A stretch of DNA of 64,000 nt from Lunularia cruciata. Its lineage: Eukaryota > Streptophyta > Marchantiopsida > Lunulariales > Lunulariaceae. Position numbers and translations under genes: made by a program. Location: NCBI GenBank assembly GCA_948567375.1, contig OX419758.1:38817001-38881000 (forward strand). Reading direction: 5' to 3'. This document shows positions 20,940 to 32,210 of this stretch, piece by piece (the first letter of the stretch is position 1; each line of letters begins with the position of its first letter). Below the pieces are notes generated by a model that saw nothing but the letters and a program-made list of their open reading frames with translations, searched no databases and had not been told where the DNA came from.

Positions 20940-23468
20940 ATGTCTAGAAGAATCCTACTCTTATTCAAGGTCAACCCAAAGGAATGCAAACTGCAAGTAC
21001 GAACGAGGAGTGGGTAAGAGTCTCGGGTTTGATCTTTCATAAGCAAAGAGTGAGGAAGCACACAATAGCCCCAAAGGGAAATAAGTAGAGTGCGGTGAGG
21101 GGTCTTGTAATTCATTGATTAGATGTAGTGGCAAGGATTGAAGTCACATTTTTGGCTTGGAATTGGAGTTTGAGCTTTCCAAGGTTCATGGCAAAAATCA
21201 CTGCCCGTAATTGTAAGGATGGGCCCAAGCACAAAGAGAAGAGAGGAAATCTGGCTTGATGGACTGAGTCGGATTGGAGATTAATCTTGGGAAGAGAAGT
21301 AGGAGGTGTCACCTTCTATTGGAAGTATGATGCTTCTAAAGAAACTATCAAGGAGAGGAATTCCTTGAGTAGACCTTGTACCAAGAACAAGTACAAGGGG
21401 GATAGTTACAAGGATCCAATATGAAGAGGGATTGTGACCGCTATGATGGCTATGTTCAAGCCAAAGCAAACCATCTATGTGAGAATATAATAGGCAATAT
21501 TCTTTCATCAGATTTTTTCAGGAGAACCGGTGAACTAAGCAAGGTGTTTGCACCAATGAGTTGGGCAGATGATCACTAGTTGGAGAATGGATATGCCGCC
21601 CCACTACTTTGTACACTTCACAAGTCACTTCTACTTTGGGCTGAACCTATTGAGCTTAGAAGAGCAAGGACGGATGGTATCCTTTTTTTCACCCTGATTT
21701 ACAAAGAGAAGCCAATGGGGACGAACAATATTACATTGAGTGGGTTTGTGAAGGTGATGATTATTAATTGAAGAGTGGGAAGGAGAAGATATTGGCAGTG
21801 GATATCCCCATACCAAGAAAGAGAAGTAGACCCAAAGGACAAATAATGTCGGTGCAGCCTTAGAAGATACAAAGACTCAATCCAAAACCCAAACCAATGG
21901 AAGTGAAGGAATTGACCTTGGAGGAAGAATCGGAAGGAAGAAGGAAGTTGAAGGGAGAAGCCTTAGGAGCAGAAGAGGAATTTACATTATGGAGTGAAGA
22001 GTCTAGCAGTGGCAATGAAGGAGAGGCCAAAGTTCAGCAATTGAGAGAAGGGATCGCTGGAGAAGAAAAGCGTGAGTGCCATGCAGTCAAAGGAGGAGAC
22101 AAGTTGTGTCATGAGTTGCCAACAGACAAGCTAGAAGATAAATGCATAGGAGAGGGTGCCTTGGTCTTTCCAAGGCAAGAAAAAAGAGAAGTGCTCATGT
22201 GGTTGTTGCTGGACCAAGTAAAGCTAAGGACAAAAAAAAGAGCTCGAAAGGAAAGACATTGAAGATACAAAGATCATGTCTTTGGGGTAAGGCATCAGCT
22301 CTAGAAATGCCTACCAAAGATAAAGACAGAAGAGATGATGAAGAGATGGTGGAGTTGAGTACCTATTGAAGATTGTATGTCCTTTGTTGGTGCTTCTGCA
22401 ACAAAAGAAAGCAGATTTGAGGAGCCATCATCTAGAAGTGAGGAATGAGTTGGAGGTAGTGAAGAAATGGAGTGAGGAGACCTCTGAGTTGCGGAGTAAG
22501 CCAACCTGAGGAGAGAAGGAAGCCAAAGAACTTTGGCTGAAGCAATTCTTTGGATGAAAAGCTCAGATGCCTTGCAAGAAAATTTCATGGAATGCAGTGA
22601 AGAATTGAAGAAGCAAAAGGTATTGGTTGAGAACATGAAATGGGAAGTTGTTGATGTACAAGTTGAGGTCATATACTCAAAGGCAATTGTAGCAATGATG
22701 GAACAAGAGCAAGGGAGTTTGAAGAAGAGCACAACAAAGAAGGACCAAGCTTGGCAATGAGAATTGGTAGAATGTACTCAAGAGGAAGAATGATTGCGGA
22801 GGTTGCTTCCAAGACTTGAAAATCAACTAGTCTAGTATGTGCAAGAGAAGGAGGCACTAAAGGCTGAATTTGAGGACAAGTAGACAATGTATTGGAACAA
22901 ATTGGAAGTGGAACAAAGTAAGGAAAAGGAAGTTTTGAGTGTGGAGTTGGATCTAGTAGGAGTAGTTGTAAAGGGGTTGAAAGCAATGTTGAGTACAAAA
23001 GCTGAAGGGAAATTGGAGGAGGTGAGACTGCATGAGTTGAAGCTGATTGTGCAAGAAACTCAGAAGAGGAAGGCAAAAGATGCAAAGTTGAACAATCTTT
23101 TGATTTGTTTGAGAGTAGAGTAGATAGGAGGATGTTAGAAGTAGGAGACAATGTCTATCTCAGATTAGATTTTGTTAGGTCAGACTTAGATAGACTTCAT
23201 AGAGAAATGAAAATGAATACAAAGTACAAAGTTGTATAAGTAGGAGTGCAAGTGTCTTTGGGTGAGTTACCTAAGATATTAGAGAAGAGTATGTCATAGG
23301 AATAAAGAAGTAAATAGGTTACCCATGTCTACAATTGTAGTTCAAAGTGAAGAAATAGTAGAAATAGAAGATGTAGGAGTAGTATTAGAGAGATCCAAAG
23401 AAGGAGAAGTGATAGGAGGAACATTGGGTTTGGAAGCCAAAGTCAAGGTTGACTTCAGATCAGATTAG
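20940..23468 (+). pseudogene. NW ORF copy A1
   Basis: About 840 codons from ATG 20940 to TAG 23466-23468, interrupted by stops and shifts. The order of parts is: N-terminal region with TFLAWNWSLSFP (about 21150-21185) and KCKDGPKH-type residues; SYKDP (21400 on); FFHQIFSGEPVN (21500-21535) with the conserved Trp codon as TAA at 21536-21538; PPHYFVHFTSHFYFGLN (21598-21648); an acidic stretch (21897-22140); a Lys-rich patch near 22200; then long coiled-coil stretches (22400-23110, e.g. LRRLLPRLENQL); and an end similar to SLELPVETLEKS of A3. Upstream TAA/TAG codons at 21488-21493 also lie in the block. The protein is unrecognised. It might bind RNA, DNA or itself; nothing in the sequence decides this. 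Confidence 0.65.
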
Positions 23469-23511
23469 AAACAGATTTGAGATCTGAAGAGGCAAATGTG
23501 AAGAAGTGGTT

Positions 23512-24206
23512 TGTCATTTTGGATCTATAGGTTGGTCAAGTTGATATAGAATGGTATTTTTATTAGTAACTATCAAAGTGCTCAACCTATTTAAAAGAAA
23601 GAATTCAAAATGTTATGTTGTTCAATATTTGTATTTTTGAAGTTGAGTAAAGCAAAGTACTATAACTCAGTGCCTTTCCTTTTAGCTTAATTCCAAATAT
23701 CAATCTTTTGTGTGTTTGTGAGTGTTTGGAGAAATTCAAATTGCAAGTGAGTGAGATTGTTGGATGTTGGATTCCACATCTTTGATATCATTTTTTGTGT
23801 GTGATCTTGAGTGGACAGCAATCAAAGCAATGCCTTGATGGGTCCGTGAGGAATTGTATTGGTAGTATTTTGCATTGGTGAGTGTGGTACAAGATTGATG
23901 CAAAAGAATTTTGATCAAGGAAGTTGTGCCCTTAGTAGAGGGATGGAACACAATTTGAGGTAAATTTTTTTTGCAGTGAAGTAGCCTTCTTAGGAAGAAT
24001 CTGAATTATCAATCAAAGTTGGTTTAGAAAGATTTATAGCATTGTGATTATAGAGTGTTAAATTGTGACAAGACTAAAAATCAGTGCTTGTTACTCTCTT
24101 TTGGGTGTGGTGTCTACCTAAGAGACTAAATAAAAAATCAAGAAGAACTACATTGTGACTTTTTACTTTGTATTTGACCATTTTTTACTCATATCTCTAT
24201 GGGAAC
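23512..24206 (+). repeat. NW-A LTR of A1, 3' end missing
   Basis: Starts TGTCATTTTGGATC. TATTTAAAA at 23588-23596 is the likely TATA box. Matches 37873-38570 in A2 and inverted 50640-51337 in A3. The last ~50 bp are lost where an E-family LTR piece begins (GGGAAC then TATGAGCC). Confidence 0.7.
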
Positions 24207-24565
24207 TATGAGCCCGCCTGTCTCTCACTCAAGATGAACCTTTGATGGCTATTATGGTAGCGCACCATGGACTAAGAAGGCAAAGAACCCCAAATCCATC
24301 ATACTCCTCCAAGGCTAACAGTCCAAGACTCAAGATATTGCTCACTAGAGAACTCAATGAGAGAGAGATAGTTGCAAATGAAAGGATGTTGAGTACCTCC
24401 TCAGCCCTTGTTTATATACTTTTGAAAAAGTTGCACACTAAAGTTACTCTTTACCAAAGTAACTCAAGTTACTAGGCTAAAAGTCAAGTAAAGTCAAAAA
24501 GTATAAAGGAATATCCATCAACATGGGCATATTCCACTAAGCATGTGACTTATCTTGTCTTGACA
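24207..24565 (-). repeat. Truncated E-family LTR next to E2
   Basis: Minus-strand LTR from its R/U5 end (TATGAGCCCGCC) to the middle (GCATGTGACTTATCTTG), then E2's own LTR starts at once at 24566. It differs from the E2 LTRs, so it is a separate, earlier insertion into the A1 LTR. Confidence 0.8.
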
Positions 24566-25273
24566 TGTGAGCCAACCTGTCTCTCACTCAGGATGAACCT
24601 TTGATGGTTATTAAGGGAGCTCACCAATGGACTAAGAAGGCAAGGAACCCCAACTCCATCATACTCCTCCAAGGCTAACACTCCAAGACTCAAGACATGC
24701 TCACTAGAGAACTCAATGAGAGAGAGATAGTTGCAAATGAAAGGATGATGAGTACCTCCTCGCCCCTTGTTTATATATTTTTGAAATAGTTATGCACCAA
24801 AGTTACTCATTATCGTAGTAACTCAAGTTACTAAGCTAAAGTCAAGTAAAGTCAAAAATTATGAAGGAATACCTATCCACATGGGCATATTCCACTAAGC
24901 ATGTGATCTTATCTTGACCCAACTATTAAGTCAAGGATTCCTTCACATGGGCTTTCCTTGGACTATACAAGAATATAAAACAAAAAGGCTTGCAGGCCCA
25001 GGAGTTTTCAACTCTTTCCTCAAAGTCAAACACCTAGGAATAATACCAAGTCAACAAACTAGAACCCAAAATAGTGATGCATCTGCAACAAACTAGAACA
25101 TCTTTTCCACTTTCTCTAAAGCAAGGTCCCCACTATCTTAGCTATGACTAACTTTAGCTAATCATCACTAATATATAACCATCCTGTATCTATATATAAA
25201 TAATATCTCTCAAGTATTTGTAATACTAAAATAAATACCATAATACCACACACATGCAGAAATGGCTATTACA
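24566..25273 (-). repeat. 3' LTR of E2
   Basis: On the plus strand it reads TGTGAGCCAACC ... GGCTATTACA (canonical GGGTGTTACA). 708 bp. Its pair is 31521-32210. Confidence 0.9.
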
Positions 25274-25321
25274 TTTACCCTTGGACTAAGATTTGAGTTT
25301 GTCCTCAAAGTGAAGGTTCCT

Positions 25322-26985
25322 TTACCTTCTATCAGACAACTTCAACTTATGATAGTAAATCCTATCAAAGTGTCTTCCTCCCAACTCCTTGAAATCATAG
25401 GTGTAATTGGCATACACCTTCTCCACTATGAAAGGTCCAAAGTACTTAGGCAAAAACTTCTTTTTTCACTCTCTTGAATCAAATGGAATCAAACAACATT
25501 ACCTTATCATCTTCTTTGAAAAGCTCCACCTTCTTCTTGCCTTACCTCTTGTCATAGCTCTCCTTTTGCTTCCTTTGGGCTTGCTCCACTTGAACCATAG
25601 CACCTGCTCTTGCCTCTTCCAATTCCATGAGTTGATCCTTCCTTGACTTCTTTGCATCACCTCCTTGTGCTTTCTTCAATCTCCTATGAATGCTTTGGAA
25701 GGTAGGAAGATCAAAGTGAATGAGTAAGGTAGACTCAATACCATATACCAATTGAAATGGAGAATATATAGTGGAAGTCTTCATGGTTGTCCTATACTCT
25801 CACAAAACTGCATGAATCCTCTCTTCCTAATGATGTTTAACCCCCTCCATTTTTACATCTTTGGCCAACATCACGCACAAGGTCTGATTGGTTCTCTTTG
25901 CCAAGCCATTGGAATTTGGATTATAGGATGTAGTTACTCTATACGTGATAGAAAAATGTCATTACATAGCTGTAGTAATGCTTCCTATAAACTCTCTTCC
26001 TCTATCAGAAACCAACTCCAAAGGGCATCCCGAACCTAGTGATAATACATTCATAAAGAAATCTACCAACTTCATCTTCATTCTTGTCCCTCAATGGTCT
26101 AGCCTCAACCCACTTGGTAAGGTAATAAGTAACTACCACAATGTACCAATTGTTTCTTGAAGTTCTATTGAGAGGACCTACAAAATCAATTCCCCACTTC
26201 TCAAAAGGTCCAAGTAATGGAATTGATCTAAGTGGTGGAGTGGAAGTAGATTTTCTAGCAAAAGTTTGACAAACATGACAAGTTTTGCAATAAACAAGAC
26301 AATCCTTGAAAATCCCTCTCCAATGTTAAGTTGTATCTAGAATCTTGAAAGCAACCACCTTTCCTGCAAAGTGTCCTCCACACACCAAACCTTCATGAAA
26401 CTCCTTTATGAGTAGGATAGACTCTTCCTTACCCACTGCTCTTTGAAGTAGACCATCTGCTCCTTGGTGAAAAAGAATATCCTCCACCATTGTGTAAGGT
26501 CTAGATCTTGCTGCAAGGGCCTTCCTCTCCCTAGCATGCATCCCTTCTGGATAGTTACCTCTTGTCACAAAATCCACAATCTCCTTGTACTCCATTGGAA
26601 CCTCTTGAGTGACTGAGATTGTCATGAGCTCCTCATTCGGGAAGGAATCATCCACTGGCTCATCTCCATCATGATCATAGGCTCTAGATAACAAATCAGC
26701 ATTTGCATGTTTCTTTCCTGGCCTATCCTCAATGGTGTAGTCATACTTAGACAAGAGTATCATCCACCTTGCTAGTCTCTCTTCAACATAAGACTTGTTG
26801 AAGATGTAATTCAAAGCCTTGTGATCTGTGACAATGGTGGCTTTCCCTCCAATCAAGTAGTGTCTAAACTTCTTGAGACCAAAGATCATTGCCAACCCTT
26901 CTCTCTCCGTGACAGAGTGTTCTTCTCTGCTAAAACCATCTGCCTACTAGCATAAGCTATTGGATGATATGCCCATCTTGGTCTA
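25322..26985 (-). pseudogene. E2 RNase H and integrase, broken
   Basis: The RNase H part 26895-26700 carries FGLKKFRHYLIGGKA and TDHKALNYIFNKS. The linker reads PYTMVEDILFHQGADGLLQR. The integrase zinc region has EFHEGLVCGGHFAGK (about 26400-26360) and CLVYCKTCHVCQ (about 26305-26270). The catalytic core is decayed: WGIDFVGPL (about 26200) is intact, VSDRGREF (about 26010) is near-intact, and the Glu region NGLAKRTNQ (about 25905) has Glu changed to Lys. The tail KLSDRR ends at TAA 25322-25324. Several frameshifts between 25550 and 26330. Confidence 0.75.
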
Positions 26986-28532
26986 ATTGACTAAGAGTGC
27001 ATCCTATAGCAAAAATTGGAAGCATGAGTGTAGAGGATGAAAGGCTTAGTCCAATCAGGTTTAGCAAGAATTGGAGCTACAACAAGGGATTGCTTAAGCT
27101 CCTCAAAAGCTTTGAGAGCCTCCTTGTTTTCCAAAATCACCATGTAATCTACATCCTTCTTCATGTAGATGGTCAATGCATAAGCCTTGTTGGAAAATGA
27201 GAAGATGAACTTCCTATAGTACCCAACCATCCCCAAGAATTGGCGTAACTTTATCAAGCTTGAAGGGAATAGAAAGTCTAAGATTTTCCTCACCTTCTTA
27301 GGATCAACTGCTATTCCATCCTTGGAGATGATGTGCCTCAAAAGTAGACCTTCTTCACATCCAAAAATGCACTTCTCTGGGTTGAGTGATGCATTTGCCT
27401 CATCCAAGCGTTGCAAGACTTTGATTAGGTGTTCAAAGTGCTCCTCCTTGCTCCTATAGACACAAAAGTCATCAATGAAGTCTCTCACAAATTTCCCAAT
27501 GAAAGGTTCAAATACCTTGTTCATGAACTGTTGGAATGTGGCTACAGCATTGCAAAGCCCAAAAGGCATGACCTTGAAAGCGTAAATTCCCCAAGGTGTG
27601 GTGAATGTGGTGAGTTGTTGATGCTCTGGTGCAATCTTGATTTGGTTATATCCACTATAACCATCTCCAAAACTATACCTCTCATGAATTGCAACCTCCT
27701 CCAAGATCTCATCAATGAATGGCAATGGGTAGTAGTCCTTCTTGGTAACAACATTGAGCTTCTTGTAATCCACACATACCTGAAGCTTGCCATTCTTTTT
27801 CTTTACAATGACAATTGGAGGCACCCATTCTGAATTCTCCATCTCAAAGATAAATCTGGTCTCCTTGAGCTTATGAATCTCCTCCTTCACAACCAAAGAT
27901 ATTGGTAGGATAATGCGACGTTTCTTTTGGCGGATTGGTCTTGCATGTGATTCCACCTCTATCTTGTGCTCCTCCAAGGTGAATTTCTTCAAATCCTTGT
28001 AACTTAAAGCAAACACATGGATGAACTTGCAGAAAATCTCCTCAAATCTCACCTTCTCCTCCTTGGTAACATTTGGGCAATACTTGAGGGTAGCTAACGT
28101 TCTCTCTACCTCCTCAAGTGTCAATGGTGATTTATCTGGGTCCTTCAAAACTTTGGCTTAGGTGAAAAGTCCAGAGGACACAAGGGATACACATCTGAAT
28201 CAAATTCATATTCATCCTCCTTTGTGGAAGTCTCCTCCTCCATGCTTGTGTCCACACTTGAAGCTCCTTCTTTAGAATCTGATTCCCAATAATCAAAAGA
28301 TGGTATATCTGAATGTGAAGTGTAAGTGGTGTTAGTCATAGGAATTGTGACCCTATGGTTTGATGGCCCAATCCTCAAGTACCCTTTGTGCCATCTATCA
28401 GTTGTGCATGCTACTCTCAACCATGGCCTTCCAAGAAATAAGTCATAGCTTGAATCCTTCAAGACTTGGAAAGTCATGAGGTTTTGAACTCCCATAACTG
28501 AAACTATCACTTTATCCATCACCCCTACTGGT
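26986..28532 (-). pseudogene. E2 protease C-terminal half and reverse transcriptase
   Basis: 385 codons (28148-26991) are open and contain the RT palm: PIVIVKKKNGKLQVCVDYKK (about 27818-27760), YNQIKIAP, MPFGLCNAVATFQ and the catalytic FIDDFCVYR (about 27478-27452), followed by GHIISKDGIAVDPKKV and the connection FLGMVGYYRKF. The frame then runs into RNase H (PFILYTHASN) where the first catalytic Asp reads His, and breaks at 26991. The protease C-terminal part (28522-28145, with LFLGRPWLRVA) is in a different frame owing to a one-base loss near 28147. A TGA separates it from gag-protease. Confidence 0.85.
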
Positions 28533-29955
28533 CAAACTTGTTGCTTGTTTTCCATGCTCACCACAAATTTTGAAGGTCTTGAGGGTATCATATCCAACTT
28601 TTTCATCAACCTTTCTGACATGGCATTCACTGCTGATCCTCCATCAACCAATGCATCCTTGATGTTGTGACCATTCACTCTCACATCAATATTGGAGGCA
28701 TATTCACAAGCCTCCCATGGTGCTAGCTTGGCATCCACCACCCCCATTGATAGTGGAGCTTTTGCCTTCTTCTTCTTCTTCTTGCTCCTTGTAGAACTCA
28801 AACATCCTCTAAGCTCCTTTCTCAAGGCAGGGTTCAAAGCAATCAATTGGCCCACTGTGATGTTAGCCTTGTGACTACCAACATCCTCCAACACATTGTA
28901 GTTCCATTGTTGCTTTGAAATCAAGAAATCCACCATACCCAACTTCTTCCTTGGAGTCTTTGTTGTTGATGGTGTTGAGGTGTGAGTGCTCCTTGTAGAC
29001 ATAGAAGTATCCTTGCTTGGAGTAAATCCTTGAGAAGAGTGAACATCCTCTGCAAAATGAGCTCTCTTCTTCTCTTGTGCCAAAAGCTCCAAATTAAGAC
29101 TCTTCAAGTTTGAGCACTCTCCCTTCTCATACTTGCTCTCCACCACATCTATGGAAACTATCCCCTTACCTTTGTTTGGATTAGGAGCCACTTGGGTTTC
29201 ATTACCACCCTCTTTCCTTCTATTGGCTCCCTCATAACCCCTTCCTCCATGGTAAGTGGAATTTGGGCAATTCCTTTGGATATGGCCTCTTCCTCCAGAA
29301 CCAAAACAGTTTCTATCATTGAAATTTTTGGTTGGTTGACCTCCTCTATATGGATAGCTTCCATAACTCCTAGGCCCTCTCCCTACATTCTGATCCACCT
29401 CTCTCTTCTTTGATAGTTGCACCACATTGATTTTGAGATCCGCAAGTTGTTATGTGATGGTTTGAAGTGGATCCTTTGGTGGAGGTGCAAGAACTGGAGC
29501 AACTACTACTTGTGGTGCAACCCTTGCCACCAAAGTATCAGAAGTTTCACCATACTTGTAGCCTTGAGGAGGATGCACAACCTCCTTCACCACCAAATCA
29601 CTCTCATCTCCTTCCAAACTCTCCTCCATACAAATTGCAATTTTGATAGCTTCAACCTTGGAAGAAGGTTTTTCATATCTCACCTTGCTTCTAATTTGTG
29701 GTCTCAACCCTCCCACAAAATTCTTGGTGAGCATGGCCCCTATGCCAATCATAGTAGTCTCCACATCATCCCCAGTCTTCCTCAACACTATACGAAATCT
29801 GGACTCTAACTTTTCCACTCTTTCCACATAGACCCTCACTTTCTCTCAATCTCCTTGCTTGAGAAAGGTAACCTCACTCATCAATCTCTCATAACTCTCA
29901 TCAGGAAGAAAGTTCTCAATGAGTGCTGGAGTGAGAAAACCGGAAGTTTCCCCAT
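28533..29955 (-). pseudogene. E2 gag and protease N-terminal half
   Basis: Starts MGKLPVF at ATG 29955, but then jumps to LTPALIENF: about 200 bp present in E4 (coding GKDGEDVEAF to WYESEY) are missing at 29930-29935, so the front of the capsid domain is gone. The rest (VERVEKLESRFRIVLRKTG, 29830-29770; the basic linker; knuckle CFGSGGRGHIQRNC near 29310-29270) is well kept, but the second Cys of CCHC is Ser. The protease motif ALVDGGSAVNAM lies at about 28665-28630. The frame ends at TGA (about 28531), inside the protease domain. A stop is also present near 29449. Confidence 0.8.
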
Positions 29956-30186
29956 CTTAACCTCTCACTATCTTTCTTTCTCTCAATTTTTTTCTCTTTT
30001 CTTTTCTCTCACTCTATAACTAATAGAGTATGTACATGACTAACACAATTTGAGAGTTATCCACCCTAGGGAACACAAAAGGTTGAGGTTGCTCAAAGAT
30101 TTCTATAGCAACATCAAATCCTAGAGTGCATATTAATCGAACCCTCATAGATAGTTTATCCATAAGTTGAAAGATTATGTCCATCA

Positions 30187-31490
30187 CTAATCTTGAGAAC
30201 TAGCTGATGAAGGTGGTAGTATTTCTGTATTTGTACTAAGACTCTCTCCAAGATCCTTCACCAAAGTCTCCAAAAGTGATTTTACTCCACTACACTCATG
30301 TCCTTTTGGAAGTCCTTTAACTCCACAAACCTCACACAACTCCTTGGTCTTAGATCTTCTCCCTCCCAATCTTGGTTAAGAAGGTCCAACATGCAAACCC
30401 AAGTCAAGTAAGCCTCTCCTTTCCCTCAATCTCTTGCTCTCAAAGGTCAATGGACATGAACTTGCCTTATGTCCCTTCTCTCCACAAAGAAAGTACTTAG
30501 ACTCACTCTTTCTTCCAAGTGGTGTAGGTTTTTGGATCCTCTCAACACTCTCTTCAAATTCTATTGTAAACTCTCTTTTCCTCAAATCCACCCCTACAAT
30601 CCCCTCAAACCCTTGGGGAACCTTGCAAAGTCTCAATTTTCACTCTTGATGACCTCCATGTTCCCAAGATGATCTAAACATTCAAACATGCTTTTTGTTG
30701 CTCTCAAACTCCTCATGCATGAGATCTCCACTCTGCAAAATTGACCATTCCTCACAATGTCACTCAAATCTCCCAACCAGTGTCACAGTCCTCTGAAATA
30801 TTTCACACTTGATCAAAACTCCAAGGTGTCACTCCTTTCAAAATTGAAGATCTTTTTATCAAGCCATTTGGCCTAGACACCTTTCAATTCAGCACATATA
30901 TTTCAGATTTGGTCTGAAAACCACCCCCCTCACTTCAAAAACTCATAACTCCCTATGCAAGAATGATTTCTCTCTAATTTTTGTAGCAGCAGCAGGTAAG
31001 ATACAAGGCACTTAATTTTCTTGGAAATTTTTAGGACAAGTCACTAAAAATTGAAGAAATGGCAGACTCTGTACAATTTTCCAGAGAGCATGTAGTTGCA
31101 GGAGCACTTTACCCTATCAACTTTCAAAATTTCTAGCCCAGTGCGCATAGTAGCTCTCACAATTATTTTAAGTGTGCTAACTGAAAGAGAACCCAAGCTA
31201 TCATGTGTAGAAATTTCAAGTCCAGATCTCAAACTTGAGATTTTGCCCAAAATCACCTTAATCTCCAAAATCTGCAATCCACCTCACACAATCTCTCCAA
31301 TTCCTCTCATGTGTACAAGATGTACAAAATCACCTCAAAGACATCATAATGAACTACAAGGTATAAAAATGGATCTTGGTTCTCTAACATAAGTTCAGCC
31401 CTCTCTTCTCCTAATATTCTCTCCAAGTGAGCTCTCATAGCCTCCTTCTGCCTAATGTAGAATTGAACACGAAATATTATCTTGCCTTCT
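30187..31490 (-). pseudogene. E2 ORF0: extra ORF between LTR and gag, zinc-knuckle-like
   Basis: The N-terminal part (31490-31030) encodes IFRVQFYIRQKEAMRAHLE and, further on, GKISSLRSGLEISTHDSLG. The C-terminal part runs through a FECLDHLGNMEV region to the stop at 30187. Knuckle YFLCGEKGHKASSC (about 30500-30455): the first Cys is Tyr, the others are kept. A second cluster, CEVCGVKGLPKGHEC, lies at about 30340-30296. A stop occurs at 30376. In E2 the frame runs through the place where E4 starts a new ATG, which suggests ORF0 was one protein of about 430 codons. Confidence 0.6.
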
Positions 31491-31497
31491 AGAGAAC

Positions 31498-31516
31498 AGT
31501 CCCGGCAACAGAACCA
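31498..31516 (-). promoter_or_regulatory. E2 primer-binding site, tRNA-Asp-like
   Basis: Minus-strand TGGTTCTGTTGCCGGGACT begins four bases after the LTR end. It matches the remembered tRNA-Asp complement at about 14 of 19 positions, including GTTGCCGGG. Confidence 0.55.
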
Positions 31517-31520
31517 AAAA

Positions 31521-32210
31521 TGTGAGCCGGCCTATCTCTCACTCAAGATGAACCTCTGATGGTTATTATGGTAGTGCACCATGGACTAAGAAGGCAAGGA
31601 ACCCCAACTCCATCATACTCCTCCAAGGTTAACACTCCAAGACTCAAGAGATTGCTCATTAGAGAACTCAATGAGAGAGAGATAGTTGCAAATGAAAGGA
31701 TGATGAGTACCTCCTCATCCCTTGTTTATATACTTGTGAAATAGTTATGCACCAAAGTTACTAATTATTAGAGTAACTCAAGTTACTAGGCTAAAAGTCA
31801 AGTAAAGTCAAAAAGTAGAAAGGAATATCCATTCACATGGGCATATTCCCTTAAGCATGTGGTCTTATCTTGACCCAACCACTAAGTCAAGGATTCCTTC
31901 ACATGGGCTATCCTTGGACTAAAGAAGAATCCAAAACAAATGGCTTGCGGGCCCAAGAGTTCTCAACTCTTTCCTCAAAGCCAAACACCTAGGAATAATA
32001 CCAAGTCAACACACTAAAATCCAAAATAGTGGTGCTCATCTTTTCTACTTCCTCTAAAGTAAGATCCCTCTATCTTAGCTATGACTAAATTTAGCTAATA
32101 ATGACTAATATAGAATCATCCTTTATCTCTATATAAATAATATCTTTCAAGTACTTGTAATACCAAGCTAAATATCACAATACCACACACATGCATAAAT
32201 GGGTGTTACA
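31521..32210 (-). repeat. 5' LTR of E2
   Basis: Plus-strand ends TGTGAGCCGGCC and GGGTGTTACA. TATATAA (minus strand) lies at 31726-31732. Confidence 0.9.

Larger units (their letters stand above)
20545..24206 (+). mobile_element. A1: NW-A retroelement copy, no pol
   Basis: Runs from the TACCCACATTTTT junction through a leader and the NW ORF (20940-23468) into a ~750-bp type LTR (23512 on) cut off at 24206. It aligns along its whole length with A2 from 35355 and, inverted, with A3 from 62884. No gag or pol precedes the ORF. Confidence 0.65.
24566..32210 (-). mobile_element. E2: full-length Ty3/gypsy LTR retrotransposon
   Basis: Minus-strand element with 5' LTR 31521-32210, PBS, ORF0, gag, protease, RT, RNase H, integrase and 3' LTR 24566-25273. 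Flanks TGACA (24561-24565) and GGACA (32211-32215) match at 4 of 5 bases. The left flank is another LTR and the right flank is NW-A/pol sequence of A2, so the surroundings were rearranged. Lesions include a ~200-bp gag deletion, an in-frame TGA in the protease, frameshifts at about 28147 and 26990, and shattered integrase. It is less decayed than E1 and more than E4. Confidence 0.9.

Noticed and set aside
27429-27833. 134-codon plus-strand frames opposite the RT in E2 and E4 (27429-27833 and 55572-55976)
   Set aside because: Shadow frames opposite a conserved RT; the same length in both because the RT is conserved.
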